Shown in pieces: positions 22,527 through 34,900 of a DNA stretch of 64,000 nt (position 1 is the first letter of the stretch; the number at the start of each line of letters is the position of its first letter). Position numbers and translations under genes: made by a program. Under the pieces are notes generated by a model that did not search any database, was not told where the DNA came from, and worked only from the letters and a program-made list of their open reading frames with translations. Source of the DNA: Glandiceps talaboti (Eukaryota; Hemichordata; Enteropneusta; Spengelidae); assembly GCF_964340395.1 (NCBI RefSeq), contig NC_135554.1, positions 1,944,501 to 2,008,500 of the forward strand, read 5' to 3'.

Positions 22527-25235
22527 TAACCGAGACCGTCCCCAGCCAGGAGCTTCTTACAATACGATATTAGACTGGTACATTAACATTGATTGAGACC
22601 GACCCCAGCCTGGCGCTACTTACAATAGCATATGCTAGACTAGTATATTAACATTTACCGAGACCGTCCCCAAGCTGGAGCTACTTCCAATGTTCGGAGA
22701 TGCAAGTTTCGTGTGGCGGTGCAGTGTCGATATCGCTGCCAAACAATGTGTTCAATGCCTTGGAGCTGACTTGGACCAATCATTGTCAGGTGAAACTATG
22801 GCAGCTTAGGTTGTTAAAAAATCACACTCTCGTCTGAAGTTTTTATATCGCAATAAGAAATTAGTAGATACTAATATCAGAAAACTACTCGCTAATTGTC
22901 TTGTTCAATGTCATTTTGATTATACCAGCTCATATTGGTATAGTGCCTTGACTATATGAAAAGCAAACACAAACTTCAAACTTCTCAAAATAAGGTTATT
23001 CGATTTGTCCTGGATATGTCACCGCGGACTCATATTGAACCAACTAATTTCAAAGAATTGGGATGGCTTCCCGTCGGTCACAGGGTTTCATATATCAAGC
23101 TAACCATGTACATAGAGTTAGAACAGGATTGGCACCGAAATATCTACCCGATCCATTTGTTTTTAGTCATGATCCGGTCCCTATTCTATTTTTATTCCAT
23201 GCGGGGCTCGGTTTTATCATCTGGAATAGTTTTGTTTATACAGCCAGTTTGCAATGGGACAAAGTACAAAGTAATGTACAGAGCGTAACTTCTAGTACTC
23301 TTTTTAAGAAATGGTTGAAAGGATACTTTTATGATTTAATGGATCGATGTACGGTGTAAAAGATGACTTCCCTTTTTACTGATTGTTTTTTATTCTCTTG
23401 TGAGTTTAATCTGTATGTTGGTAAAGTTGAGTTTGTCTGTTCTATGTGGGACCACAGTGGAAATAAGTTTTTAACTTTTCAGTGTTATCCCAGCACAATA
23501 ACGTTTATTTTGTCTGTTGTAACTTTTTTCTGTATAACTGTTTACTGAATATTTATTTTCTTGTGCTGAAATAAATCAAATCAAATAAAATCAATACCAT
23601 ATTAGACTAGTACATTATCATTTACCGAAATCGTCCCCAAGCTGGAGCTACTTACAATACTATATTAGACTAGTATATTAACATTTACCGAACCGTCTCC
23701 AGTCTGGAGCTACTTACAATACTATATTAGACTAGTATATTAACATTTACCGAACCGTCTCCAGTCTGGAGCTACTTACAATACTATATTAGACTAGTAT
23801 ATTAACATTTACCGAACCGTCTCCAGTCTGGAGCTTCTTACAATACTATATTAGACTAGTATATTAACATTTACCGAACCGTCTCCAGTCTGGAGCTACT
23901 TACAATACTATATTAGACTAGTATATTAACATTTACCGAACCGTCTCCAGTCTGGAGCTACTTACAATACTATATTAGACTAGTATATTAATATTTACCG
24001 AACCGTCTCCAGTCTGGAGCTTCTTACAATACTATATTAGACTAGTACATTAACATTTACCGAACCGTCTCCAGTCTGGAGCTTCTTACAATACTATATT
24101 AGACTAGTATATTAACATTTACCGAACCGTCTCCAGTCTGGAGCTTCTTACAATACTATATTAGACTAGTACATTAACATTTACCGAACCGTCTCCAGTC
24201 TGGAGCTTCTTACAATACTATATTAGACTATTACATTAACATTTACCGAACCGTCTCCAGTCTGGAGCTTCTTACAATACTATATTAGACTATTACATTA
24301 ACATTTACCGAACCGTCTCCAGTCTGGAGCTACTTACAATACTATATTAGACTAGTATATTAACATTTACCGAACCGTCTCCAGTCTGGAGCTTCTTACA
24401 ATACTATATTAGACTATTACATTAACATTTACCGAACCGTCTCCAGTCTGGAGCTTCTTACAATACTATATTAGACTATTACATTAACATTTACCGAACC
24501 GTCTCCAGTCTGGAGCTTCTTACAATACTATATTAGACTATTACAAAACCATGTTCTGGGATAATCCCCAGCCTTGAGCTACTTACAATACCATATTACA
24601 TTATCACAGTAACATTTACCAAGACCGCCCCCAAGCTGGAGCTACTTACAATACCATATTACATTATCACAGTAACATTTACCAAGACCGCCCCCAAGCT
24701 GGAGCTACTTACAATACCATATTACATTATCACAGTAACATTTACCAAGACCGCCCCCAAGCTGGAGCTACTTACAATACCATATTACATTATCACAGTA
24801 ACATTTACCAAGACCGCCCCCAAGCTGGAGCTACTTACAATACCATATTACATTATCACAGTAACATTTACCAAGACCGCCCCCAAGCTGGAGCTACTTA
24901 CAATACCATATTACATTATCACAGTAACATTTACCAAGACCGCCCCCAAGCTGGAGCTACTTACAATACCATATTACATTATCACAGTAACATTTACCAA
25001 GACCGCCCCCAAGCTGGAGCTACTTACAATACCATATTACATTATCACAGTAACATTTACCAAGACCGCCCCCAAGCTGGAGCTACTTACAATACCATAT
25101 TACATTATCACAGTAACATTTACCAAGACCGCCCCCAAGCTACTTACAATACCATATTACATTATCACAGTAACATTTACCAAGACCGCCCCCAAGCTGG
25201 AGCTACTTACAATACCATATTAGACTAGTACATTA
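22527..25235. repeat. 62/63-bp satellite in two homogenised blocks
   Basis: Units share GGAGCTACTTACAATAC, then CATTTACC. Three diverged copies at 22527-22690 precede a LINE insertion (22736-23596). About 15 copies of a 62-bp form with CCGTCTCCAGTCTGGAGC, then AGACTAGTATATTAAC follow up to 24546. Then come about 11 nearly identical copies of a 63-bp form (GACCGCCCCCAAGCTGGAGC, then TACATTATCACAGTAAC). Each block is far more uniform inside than between blocks, as expected from local array expansion. One unit near 25135 is shortened. Confidence 0.92.
22736..23596 (+). pseudogene. 5'-truncated CR1/Jockey-like LINE, RT C-terminal end
   Basis: Pieces of a non-LTR retrotransposon C-terminus can be read in several frames. 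They include LKFLYRNKKLVDTNIRKLL with HFDYTSSYWYSAL, then KLQTSQNKVIRFVLDMSPRT with ELGWLPVGHRVSYIKL, and after a frameshift NHVHRVRTGLAPKYLPDPF. It ends in an AT-rich tail, AAATAAATCAAATCAAATAA, at about 23570-23596. The copy is broken by stops and frameshifts and sits inside the 62-bp satellite, which continues on both sides. A 3'-anchored, 5'-truncated structure is typical of LINE insertion. The clade is uncertain. Confidence 0.7.
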
Positions 25236-25299
25236 ACATTTTCTGATGTAACCAAATTATAATCAACCACCCAAACCGTCGCAACCTGAAACATTGTTC

Positions 25300-25751
25300 A
25301 AAAAAGTAACATCCTATACCACTAGTCCGCTCTATCCTTGACTACTCGTCAGTGGTTTGGGACCCCAGGCTACCTTAAATATTGATCGACTTGAAGGGAT
25401 ACAACGTCGCACAGCCAGGTTCGTTTATAATGACTACAGCAGACACAGCAGTGTTACTAAAATGATACATGATCTTCACTGGCAACCCTTGGTAGAACCA
25501 TGGAAGTATAACCCACTTCCATGGTAGAACGCAGGAGAGATCAGCGTTTAGTGCTCCTCTACAAGATTGTACAAAGCCTTGTAGCCATTCCTGCCGACAC
25601 GCCATTTTCATTTAACATTAGACCATCTAGGCGATCACATTCAAAGGCAATTAAAATACCTATGTGTAAAACTGAAACATGCAAACATTCATTCATACCA
25701 TTAACTATTGTAGACTGGAATCGGTTACCGGGAAAACATTGTCACTAGCAA
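25300..25751 (+). pseudogene. LINE RT C-terminal fragment, interrupted by foldback element
   Basis: Residues such as LVRSILDYSSVVWDPRL, RRTARFVYNDYSRHSSVTKM, IHDLHWQPLVERRRDQRLVL and SFIPLTIVDWNRLP mark the conserved C-terminal part of a CR1/Jockey-like LINE ORF2. The frame changes several times. A 27-bp hairpin insertion lies at 25498-25524. The coding sequence continues after the foldback element at 31476-31512, where the frame reads VTSNTTEQFKTALAAHRD and stops. The foldback therefore inserted into this LINE copy just before its stop codon. Confidence 0.75.
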
Positions 25752-25794
25752 CACAACAGAGGGTGACCCTAAAACGAATGACAGCATTTCTGGT

Positions 25795-26560
25795 AAACAG
25801 TGGAATGACACCCTTTTCTACATTCAGTTAGTTGAATGACGCCCTCTGCACTAGAACCACTGGAATGACAGCTGTCACTCTATAAAATAAGTGGAATGAC
25901 AGCATTTTCAATGCTTTAGAACTGAAATGACAGCATTTCTAGGTGGTAAACAGTGGAATGACACCCTTTTCTACATTCAGTTAGTTGAATGACACCCTCT
26001 ACACTGTAGAACCACTGGAATGACAGCCGCCATTCTATAAAATAAGTGGAATGACAGCATTTTCAATGCTTTAGAACTGGAATGAAAGCATTTCTAGGTG
26101 GTAAACAGTGGAATGACACCCTTTTCTACATTCAGTTACTAGTAGTTGAATGACACCCTCTGCACTGTAGAAACCACTGGAATGACAGCCGCCACTCTAT
26201 AAAATAAGTGGAATGACAGCATTTTTAATGCTTTGGAACTGGAATGACAGCATTTCTAGGTGGTAAACAGTGGAATGACACCCTTTTCTACATTCAGTTA
26301 GTTGAATGACACCCTCTGCACTGTAGAACCACTGGAAAGACAGCTGCCACTCTATAAAATAAGTGGAATGACAGCATTTCCAATGCTTTGGAACTGGAAT
26401 AACAGCATTTACAATGGGTAAACAGTGGAATGACACCCCTTTCTACATTCAGCTAGTTGAATGACACCCTCTGCACTGTAAAACCAGTGGAATGACAGTA
26501 GCCACTCTATAGCATACGTGGAATGACAGCCGCCACTTTCTAGCAATAAAGTCATTTCAA
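25795..26560. repeat. Left foldback arm: ~156-bp satellite of ~31-bp subunits
   Basis: Within each ~156-bp unit the motif GAATGACA (mostly TGGAATGACA) recurs about every 31 bp, five times per unit. The spacers differ (AGCATTTTCAATGCTTTAGA; CCCTTTTCTACATTCAGTTA; CCCTCTGCACTGTAGAACCA; GCCGCCACTCTATAAAATAA). The same motif occurs in the terminal sequence of the element. Confidence 0.9.
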
Positions 26561-26696
26561 TGACTGTTTTATAACTTGCATTTATCTAGTTCTTGAATGA
26601 TATTTCCTCTAGCGTGCTAGTGAACGTCTGAGTACGCGAATGTATGAGTTGCTTGTGATGCATGATGGTGATTTTCTGAGCGACTGAATTCTGTGA

Positions 26697-26900
26697 GTCA
26701 GTCATTCATTCAGTTAGTCAGTCAGTCAGTCAGTCAGTCAGTCAGTCAGTCGGTCGGTCGGTCGGTCGGTCGGACAGTCGGTTGGTCAGTCGTCGGTCGG
26801 TCGTGTCGGTGAGTAAGCGAGCGAACGACTGAGTGAGTGAGTGAGGGAGGGAGGGAGTGAATGAGTGAGTGAGTGAGTGAGTGAGTGAGTGAGTGAGTGA
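26697..26900. repeat. Compound tetranucleotide repeat (GTCA)n-(GTCG)n-(GAGT)n
   Basis: GTCA repeats pass into GTCG repeats, then, after a short mixed stretch, into GAGT/GAGG repeats. It lies in the core of the foldback element. Confidence 0.9.
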
Positions 26901-26964
26901 TTCAGCCGATTAGTTAGCAAGCAAATAACGGAATAATCTAATCCACATTAGAGATCTTAGCGAA

Positions 26965-28506
26965 GGGCGCCATCATTATTTACGGTTGGGGGGTCGGAGG
27001 AATTTGGACGGTCATTTCAAAATTGGATTTGGTCGGGGGGGGGGGGGCTACCGAAAAATGAGCGAAAGGTAGGGGGGCTACACAAAAATCTGTTTCGAAA
27101 AACTTGTGTACACAGTATCAGGATTATTTAACCTGTTACATAAAATGTAACTTTATTAACATTTTAAAAGAAATAGAAAATATTTTCAAAACATTAAAGC
27201 TTTTGGTTTTCCTAAATATTTGTTTATGTGCTACATGAACAATGTGGAGTTGTGTGTCAAGTAGAAACTAAATTATATAACACTATCTTAAAATAAATAT
27301 GTGAGTAATATATAACTACTAGTATAAACTCTGAAAGCAAACTTTAAATCAATTAGTTGTCAGGTTGTCACCCAATTTGTAAATATGTACTGAAGTCATT
27401 ATAATTTGACAGGTGTCACTGTAACACTAGCTTGCAATCACTAGTTTGTTTCAGCTTAGAAGTGTCTCTGCTTTGTATTAAATAAGGTAAAAATTCTGAT
27501 TGCAAATATATCAATGGAGAGTCTCGACTAGTAAAACACATTGCAAAAAAACTGTCTTACAGTCTCGTAAATTTCACCTGATTATTTCACGCTTTGGATA
27601 ATTGACTACTAAAAGCAAAGCTATGCAGTGATGCAATACCTGTGAGCAGACAGATGACCATTCCAACAAACTTTGGGAATTTGGCTTACTTTAATATCAC
27701 ACATTATTGTGAAGGTTACCCTTCATCTCACTTGCCTTGTTTCTGGTGTGTCTAAATTATTTAAATTACAAAGAAGTGAGACAAGGGTTGTAACTGGATT
27801 TGTTGTTGCTTATCTGTCTTATCAGATTTAAGAAGAGGGAAGAGGAAGATGCTTTGACATATGAAATATATGATTGGTTGTCATTAACTCTCAGTGGAAC
27901 ACTTTCAAAACTGAAAGTTAAAGAATTGGACAAATACCTTGAAAGACATAACTTATCAAAGAAAGGGAAAAAAGACGATAAAATGAAAGCCATTATGACT
28001 GACTGTCTTCGAAAGTCAGTCGTTGACAATGCAAAGCTTTCAAAAACAAAATATTGTGTTGAAAGTAGGCCAGATGACAGTGATGAAGATGATGTTGTAA
28101 TGAGAGACCTTGACAGTGAGAGTGAGGAAAGTGACTGTGTCAGTCAGACTGAATCAATTGTTGTGACAAGGGGGAGGGGGGGGGGGTTAGAAGAGCTGGC
28201 TCATGACGGAATGCTCTTAATAAGTATTCTTACTGAAATGAAGATCTTTTGTAAGTACCCCAATAATCATTAATAATACAATTGTAGCAATATAAATAAT
28301 ATAATTTCCTCTCTTTAATACCCACCACTTCATGTATATAATGGAAGCGGGGAGGGGGGGTCATCCCAATTTCTAAAGTCAGGTGGGAGGGGGGGGGGTC
28401 ATTTATTTCTTTTCCTGCAGGATGGGGGGGGGGGGCAGTTGAATTTTCACTTCTTATCAACCAATTCCTCCGACCCTCCCCCCAACCGTAAATAATGACG
28501 GCTCCC
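26965..28506 (+). mobile_element. Nested ~1.54-kb TIR element
   Basis: The left end GGGCGCCATCATTATTTACG is followed by GTTGGGGGGTCGGAGGAATT. The right end is the complement of GGGAGCCGTCATTATTTACG, then GTTGGGGGGAGGGTCGGAGG. The inverted repeat is about 40 bp with small gaps. Poly-G tracts lie just inside both ends (27036-27048, 28348-28440). One SAP-like ORF lies inside. No clear target duplication was found, so the superfamily is not assigned. The element sits in the core of the larger foldback element. Confidence 0.6.
27823..28270 (+). pseudogene. SAP-like domain protein fragment of the nested TIR element
   Basis: This may be an exon: a possible acceptor at CTTATCAG precedes it, and the open frame runs to TAA near 28270. 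The central residues (LSKLKVKELDKYLERHNLSK followed by KGKKDDKMKAI) have the helix-turn-helix pattern of SAP domains, which bind DNA. The C-terminal part is acidic and Ser-rich (DDSDEDDVVMRDLDSESEES), then a poly-Gly/Arg run where the DNA is G-rich. A transposon protein remnant is the likely identity, because it lies between inverted repeats and has no full-length partner domains. The function is otherwise unknown. Confidence 0.45.
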
Positions 28507-29462
28507 TAAATTATTTTAACCATCAAATAATCCGATTTCTCTAGAAATCATAAACAGCTATTTTGCAACCAATAGGTTAACTGTCATGCATTTGGGGACA
28601 AATTACCACCGTTGTCAAGCCTATGATAGGCCAACCAACGATAAACTCTGATATTTAAAGAAAGAATGTTGGATTTGAATCATAGAAGTAGATACATAAA
28701 AATATTGCCGTGTGTCCTTTTTGGTGCTATATATCGGCGCAAAACTTCCTGGCATGCAGGATTACGATCATACTTAAATATCGACAATTTACATGCAAAT
28801 GCTGTTTTTTAACATTTTAAAACTCAGCTTTAAGATGTCGGCAATGTTACTACAAATGTACAAATGTCGGCCGATTATTACAAATGTCGTTAGTTAATTA
28901 TTACAAATGTCGCCAATTAATTACAAATGTCGGCAATTTTATTACAAATTTTTATTACAAGTGTGCTGTTAATTGTCTGTAAGTCTGTAAATATACAAGA
29001 AATGTTGTAACTTTATATCTGGTGACCAAACAACATTTGACTGTGCTATAATGAAATATTCCAGAAATTCAATATTTGAAAAATATAAATACTGATTTAA
29101 TTGATATGAGACAATAAGATTAAATATTTGTGAGAAAGGGACAGGAGCCGGGGAGAAGTTATTCAAGGAGGAAGGGTCACAATTTGGAAAGATCACTTTC
29201 CCATCTGTTGCTTGGACCATTAACATTGCTTTGACCTAAATTTATTCACTTGCCTATTATAGGTTTTAAACATGCCATAAACCATATCTTGATCATATAC
29301 TCGATTATAAGTCAAATCGATTCATATCAGTGGTGACGATTCTGACAAATTCATGTAAAACTGTCACACGAAAACAATGCCAATATTTTCTAATACATTC
29401 TGTCGAATTGGAAACTATCCTCGGACAAAGCTCCCATTTAGAATTCTAGATAAATAATGGGT

Positions 29463-29606
29463 AAATTCATTCATTCATTCATTCATTCATTCATTCGTTC
29501 GTTCGTTTATTCGTTTGTTCGTTCGTTCATTCATTTATTCTTTCTTTTTTTACATACATACACACACACATACATACATACATACATACATACATACATA
29601 CATACA

Positions 29607-29638
<32 letters not shown>

Positions 29639-29816
29639 CACACACACATACATACATACATACATACATACATACATACATACACACATACATACATACA
29701 TACATACATACATACATACATACATACATACATACATACATACATACATACACACATACATACATACATACATACATACATACATACATACATACATACA
29801 TACATACATACATACA

Positions 29817-29845
<29 letters not shown>
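29463..29845. repeat. (ATTC)n and long (CATA)n microsatellites
   Basis: ATTC repeats at 29465-29545 grade into GTTC. Almost 300 bp of (CATA)n, with a few CACA interruptions, follow. The overlapping ORFs on both strands (YIHT or YVCM repeats) are artefacts of the repeat. Confidence 0.97.
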
Positions 29846-29847
<2 letters not shown>

Positions 29848-29894
29848 GCTGATTGATTTAAAAATTAATAACTTGGTTAACTATTCAATCAATT

Positions 29895-31435
29895 GGAATT
29901 GCTGTCATTCCACTTATTTTATAGAGTGGCGGCTGTCATTCCACTGGATCTACAGTGCAGAGGGTGTCATTCAACTAACTGAATGTAGAAAAGGGTGTCA
30001 TTCCACTGTTTACCACCTAGAAATGCTGTCATTCCAGTTCTAAAGCATTGAAAATGCTGTCATTCCACTTATTTTATAGAGTGGCGGCTGTCATTCCAGT
30101 GGTTCTACAGTGCAGAGGGTGTCATTCAACTAACTGAATGTAGAAAAGGGTGTCATTCCACTGTTTACCACCTAGAAATGCTGTCATTCCAGTTCAAAAA
30201 CATTACAAATGCTGTCATTCCACTTATTTTATAGAGTGGCGGCTGTCATTCCACTGGTTCTACAGTGCAGAGTGTGTCATTCAACTAACTGATTGTAGAA
30301 AAGGGTGTCATTCCACTGTTTACCACCTAGAAATGCTGTCATTCCAGTTCTAAAGCATTGAAAATGCTGTCATTGCACTTATTTTATAGAGTGGCGGCTG
30401 TCATTCCAGTGGTTCTACAGTGCAGAGTGTGTCATTCAACTAACTGATTGTAGAAAAGGGTGTCATTCCACTGTTTACCACCTAGAAATGCTGTCATTCC
30501 AGTTCTAAAGCATTGAAAATGCTGTCATTCCACTTATTTTATAGAGTGGCGGCTGTCATTCCACTGGATCTACAGTGCAGAGGGTGTCATTCAACTAACT
30601 GAATGTAGAAAAGGGTGTCATTCCACTGTTTACCACCTAGAAATGCTGTCATTCCAGTTCTAAAGCATTGAAAATGCTGTCATTCCACTTATTTTATAGA
30701 GTGGCGGATGTCATTCCAGTGGTTCTACAGTGCAGAGTGTGTCATTCAACTAACTGATTGTAGAAAAGGGTGTCATTCCACTGTTTACCACCTAGAAATG
30801 CTGTCATTCCAGTTCTAAAGCATTGAAAATGCTGTCATTGCACTTATTTTATAGAGTGGCGGCTGTCATTCCAGTGGTTCTACAGTGCAGAGTGTGTCAT
30901 TCAACTAACTGATTGTAGAAAAGGGTGTCATTCCACTGTTTACCACCTAGAAATGCTGTCATTCCAGTTCTAAAGCATTGAAAATGCTGTCATTGCACTT
31001 ATTTTATAGAGTGGCGGCTGTCATTCCAGTGGTTCTACAGTGCAGAGTGTGTCATTCAACTAACTGATTGTAGAAAAGGGTGTCATTCCACTGTTTACCA
31101 CCTAGAAATGCTGTCATTCCAGTTCTAAAGCATTGAAAATGCTGTCATTCCACTTATTTTATAGAGTGGCGGCTGTCATTCCACTGGTTTTACAGTGCAG
31201 AGGGTGTCATTCAATTAACTGAATGTAGAAAAGGGTGTCATTCCACTGTTTACCACCTAGAAATGCTTTCATTCCAGTTCTAAAGCATTGAAAATGCTGT
31301 CATTCCACTTATTTTATAGAGTGGCAGCTGTCATTCCACTGGTTCTACAGTGCAGAGTGTGTCATTCAACTAACTGATTGTAGAAAAGGGTGTCATTCCA
31401 CTGTTTACCACCTATGCTGTCATTCGTTTTCCGTC
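29895..31435. repeat. Right foldback arm: ~156-bp satellite, ~10 units inverted
   Basis: These are the same units as at 25795-26560, in reverse orientation (TGTCATTCCA recurring about every 31 bp). Two sub-variants alternate over longer stretches: GCAGAGGGTGTC with TGAATGTAG, and GCAGAGTGTGTC with TGATTGTAG. This suggests that blocks of two or more units were copied together. Confidence 0.9.
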
Positions 31436-31475
31436 ATTCAGGTTGTCATTCGTTTTAGGGTCACCCCACAACAGA

Positions 31476-31512
31476 ACAATTTAAGACTGCACTAGCAGCC
31501 CACAGGGACTAA
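31476..31512 (+). pseudogene. LINE C-terminal end, continued after the foldback
   Basis: The sequence directly after the 9-bp target duplication reads on in the LINE frame (EQFKTALAAHRD, then TAA). It is the last piece of the ORF2 fragment that ends at 25751. Confidence 0.7.
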
Positions 31513-31890
31513 TGACTGAGCTTACCCTGGAAAAAGTTTGCTCAGTAGTGAGCTAGTTTCCAGTATTTATACAGATACAGAAACCACAGGGACTAAAAGG
31601 CCCTTCCCCATGTGGCAAACATGTTGATTGCTTCATGGAGAACATTATTTTCTGTTGTATAGTTATTGTTACAGAACATAATTTACACCAACACTCATAC
31701 TGCTTGAAGAAATGGACTGCATACACAAATAATATGATTTAAGTACTTCAATTTTTTATCAAGTGTGGTTTCCTTTTTATTAAAATAAAAAATCACATAT
31801 TTGCCCAAAATTACATATACCTGTGGCGCAACTTGTTCTTTGAAAAACACGCCAACTAGACACCAGACATAATGCCATCCCCACCAAGTA

Positions 31891-31892
<2 letters not shown>
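31513..31892. other. Spacer, no gene recognised
   Basis: This is non-coding sequence between the LINE end and the palindrome. Short ORFs only. Confidence 0.5.

Positions 31893-31946
<54 letters not shown>
31893..31946. repeat. (CA)n microsatellite at outer edge of left palindrome arm
   Basis: This pure CA run coincides with the point where similarity to the right arm stops. The right arm ends at the corresponding (GT)n at 49511-49583. Confidence 0.95.
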
Positions 31947-31947
<1 letters not shown>

Positions 31948-34900
31948 AACTGTCCCATATGTTATTTGTACATTTACCTCATAGAATTTAAATAGTGAAA
32001 TGTTTTCAATACCTTGCAATTTGCACATGAGAATGTTTTGGGCTCATCTTCCTCCTTGAGTCCAACACACTCAGGATGAAACAAATCTGTGCACCCTTCA
32101 CACAGCCAGTAATTCCTAAAATAAGAGATTAATGGGCATTGATGGTAACTCTGCATAACTTGTGCTAATTAACAAAATGGGAGGTGAAATCAAGAACACT
32201 CAACCATGGTATTCTGCAGATGCATGAACAGTCCCTATAAAGTATGCCGTTAGTTGTGGTACCTCCACGCCATAAGCTAGTGTGCCACATCCCAACAACC
32301 AGATAAGTAACAATAGAAAAGTTGAAAGAAAACATGAAACAAATTTGCAGCAAACATTTTGTGCACATTTGGATTCTATCATATTTAGCACTGTTATGTT
32401 GAGATGGTAAAATGCTGGTTTTAAACACCACACTGTTTGTACCTGCCATCATTTTGCTTCTGGTACAAACAGTAGCGTTGCCTTTTCTTGGGGACCAAAC
32501 TTGTGTAGGTCCATGACTTTCTTTTTTCCTTTATAATGCAGAGAAAAAAAATTACTCTTCAACTAGAAATGAGCCAATTACAATGTCCACAGTCCATCCA
32601 TATCGTTTATCAAAAGCAAAGAAACAATGAAATACCGTTTGGATAATGAAATACATGTGCAATTTTACTGCATGCCATACAAGTAGTTTTTAATCTGGTT
32701 TATCAGCATAGCTTATTTCAAATCCATTACTTTTTATGACTTATGTTTAACTGCTGTGACTGTTTAGTATGCTTTTGTATTACCATGTCAGAAAGAAAAC
32801 TAAGACTGACAGTATCCAGCATTTTTTTACTATGGAAGTGACGTCAAAAATAAAGTTGCCAAATTTTCAGGACAATGACTCATTTGTCATCATATTTTAA
32901 AACATAAGTGAATAACAGAATGAGATAAACAAATTGAAATATTTTATCACTAATTTGACAAAAAAAGCTAGATAGTAAACTGAGCCAGTATACCTTTGGT
33001 TTCCGTTCACTATTGGTAAATACTCGGCCTTCTAGTTGGTTACCTAATTTAGTTTGCTGTAAAAGAAATGAATATATTAACTCCACCATCTGATTTGTGA
33101 GTGATGAAAAGGTTATCAAACTTCATTTCTCACTATTGGTTTACATTCCTTTCAACTGTTTGTTGCTGTTAAAACTTGGCAATGAAGATCACTTTTTCGG
33201 GATTAAGTGACTGAAAGAAGGCTGTAAATGCATGCATTTCATTTTCAAAAACTGACAAATTGACACTATTTTTTACTATCAACTACATGTACTGCTATTT
33301 AGGACGAGAAGTCCCAGTGTCCTAAAACTAATTAAACAATGAGCAGCTGTCTAGCATCATTTGAAAAAACTTCCCTAAGCAACTACAGTCATGTGAAAAC
33401 ATTTAAACCTTTTAATACTTAGTATGAATTTGAGAGCAACTGTAATATTTAGTGAAGTACAAATGCATAATCAGGAGCTTCCCACACTGTTTGCTGTTTT
33501 AAGACCTAACACCTGAAAGACAGCTCCAGGGTACACACTGTTTTCTTGTATGTAACAGCCAACATCACCTTCACTCATGAGCTGTCCTGAGTCCATTAGG
33601 TAAAAATGACCATTGCCATCTGCTTTGATGGTCACCAAGTGTGCTTTGTGGCAATGCCTAATGATGAAACATGGAATGGCCGAGTTAGTCAGCATCTTAC
33701 AGTAATGGATTATATCCACATCCCCTGTATGCTGTAGGATTTCTGCATGGAGTTGTACGCAGTCAGTGTTTTTCCTCTGTAGGACAGCTAGAATAACTTC
33801 GATGCTATACATCCACTCAATGTCTCTCAATGGTTCCAATGGTGTGTCCACATAAACAGACGGGTTGTGGATGAGCTCAATCCACAATTGGTCTGCAGGG
33901 GAATCCATTTCATCAATAGAAACAGCAAAATCTCCTGATTTGCTTGGGCCTAGGGGCATTGTTAACACAACATGTCCCACAATAGTTGGAAAAACCCTGC
34001 ACCTGCACTATTACACCGGACAAATTCACGGTTTTAACTTGATTTTGTCGACCTGTTTTGAAAAGAGTATTTGCTGCATAATGGATCTTCTGTTTGAGTA
34101 CAACTACTGCTTCAGGAGAAAGATACTTGTTTCTCTGAACATACTCCTAAAATTTGCACTGGAGGGTCAACAGTCCTGGCAGTTGGAACCGTTCATCCCT
34201 GGTAATGTTTTTATAGCTTCAACCAAAGACAGATGTGGACCTAAACCAGTTGCCTTTCTTGAATGACTGGAAGGATCACAAACTAGATCAGATGCTGGTG
34301 GCAAATTAGAACCATCAGACGTAATTGGTATGTCACTTGTTTGGCTTGAGGGTTCTTCTTCAATATCTACCATGTCTTCCACATTACCAAACTCATGTAT
34401 TATTTGACCAAATTCGTTAAAATTGTACTTCCCTTTACACGCCTCCAGCTGGTAGCCAAGTAGTGTGTTATTGGCATCTTCATTGTGTAAGTTTAAAATT
34501 AGTCTAGACATGAAGATGTGTACTACTGGGCTCATATTATTCATGAAATATAAATCTCGACGCATTGAGCTGAACAGCTGTTCTACTCTCTGAGTGTCCA
34601 GCTAAGTTCACTACAGATGATATATTCCTCAGAATTTCTTTGGGGTTTTTAACATTTCCTTCATGAAACCAATCAAACAGAGCATAATGGTTGGCAGATC
34701 CAGAAACAGGATGACAAGATGGGTCAGTCTGGTCACCATTGTATATCCTGCTGTCTGTAGCTTTCGGTATACAAAACATGGCTCAATTCTTGGCTGCTTC
34801 TATATTGGCCTCAGTCGGTTCAGCCAGTCTTCCACCATGTGGGCTAAATAAGCCTGGTACTGTGTCGTTACCATGGGTTGCAAGCAAATGGGCAATATCA

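Larger units (their letters stand above)
25761..31466. mobile_element. 5.7-kb foldback transposon with satellite TIRs, 9-bp TSD
   Basis: The ends are GGGTGACCCTAAAACGAATG at 25761 and its complement ending at 31466. They are flanked by a perfect 9-bp direct repeat CACAACAGA (25752-25760 and 31467-31475). Removing the element rejoins the interrupted LINE reading frame, which confirms the boundaries. Each inverted arm is a tandem array of ~156-bp units: about 5 units on the left and nearly 10 on the right, in opposite orientation. The central ~3.3 kb holds tetranucleotide repeats and a nested TIR element. A 9-bp TSD, long repeat-bearing TIRs and GGG termini fit Mutator-like (MULE) foldback elements. 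No transposase is present, so the superfamily is inference. Confidence 0.8.

Noticed and set aside
29457-29856. Overlapping ORFs in (CATA)n, (AT)n, (AC)n and (ATCT)n tracts across the window
   Set aside because: These are microsatellite translations only (HTYI, YIYI, SIYL and similar). They have no coding value.
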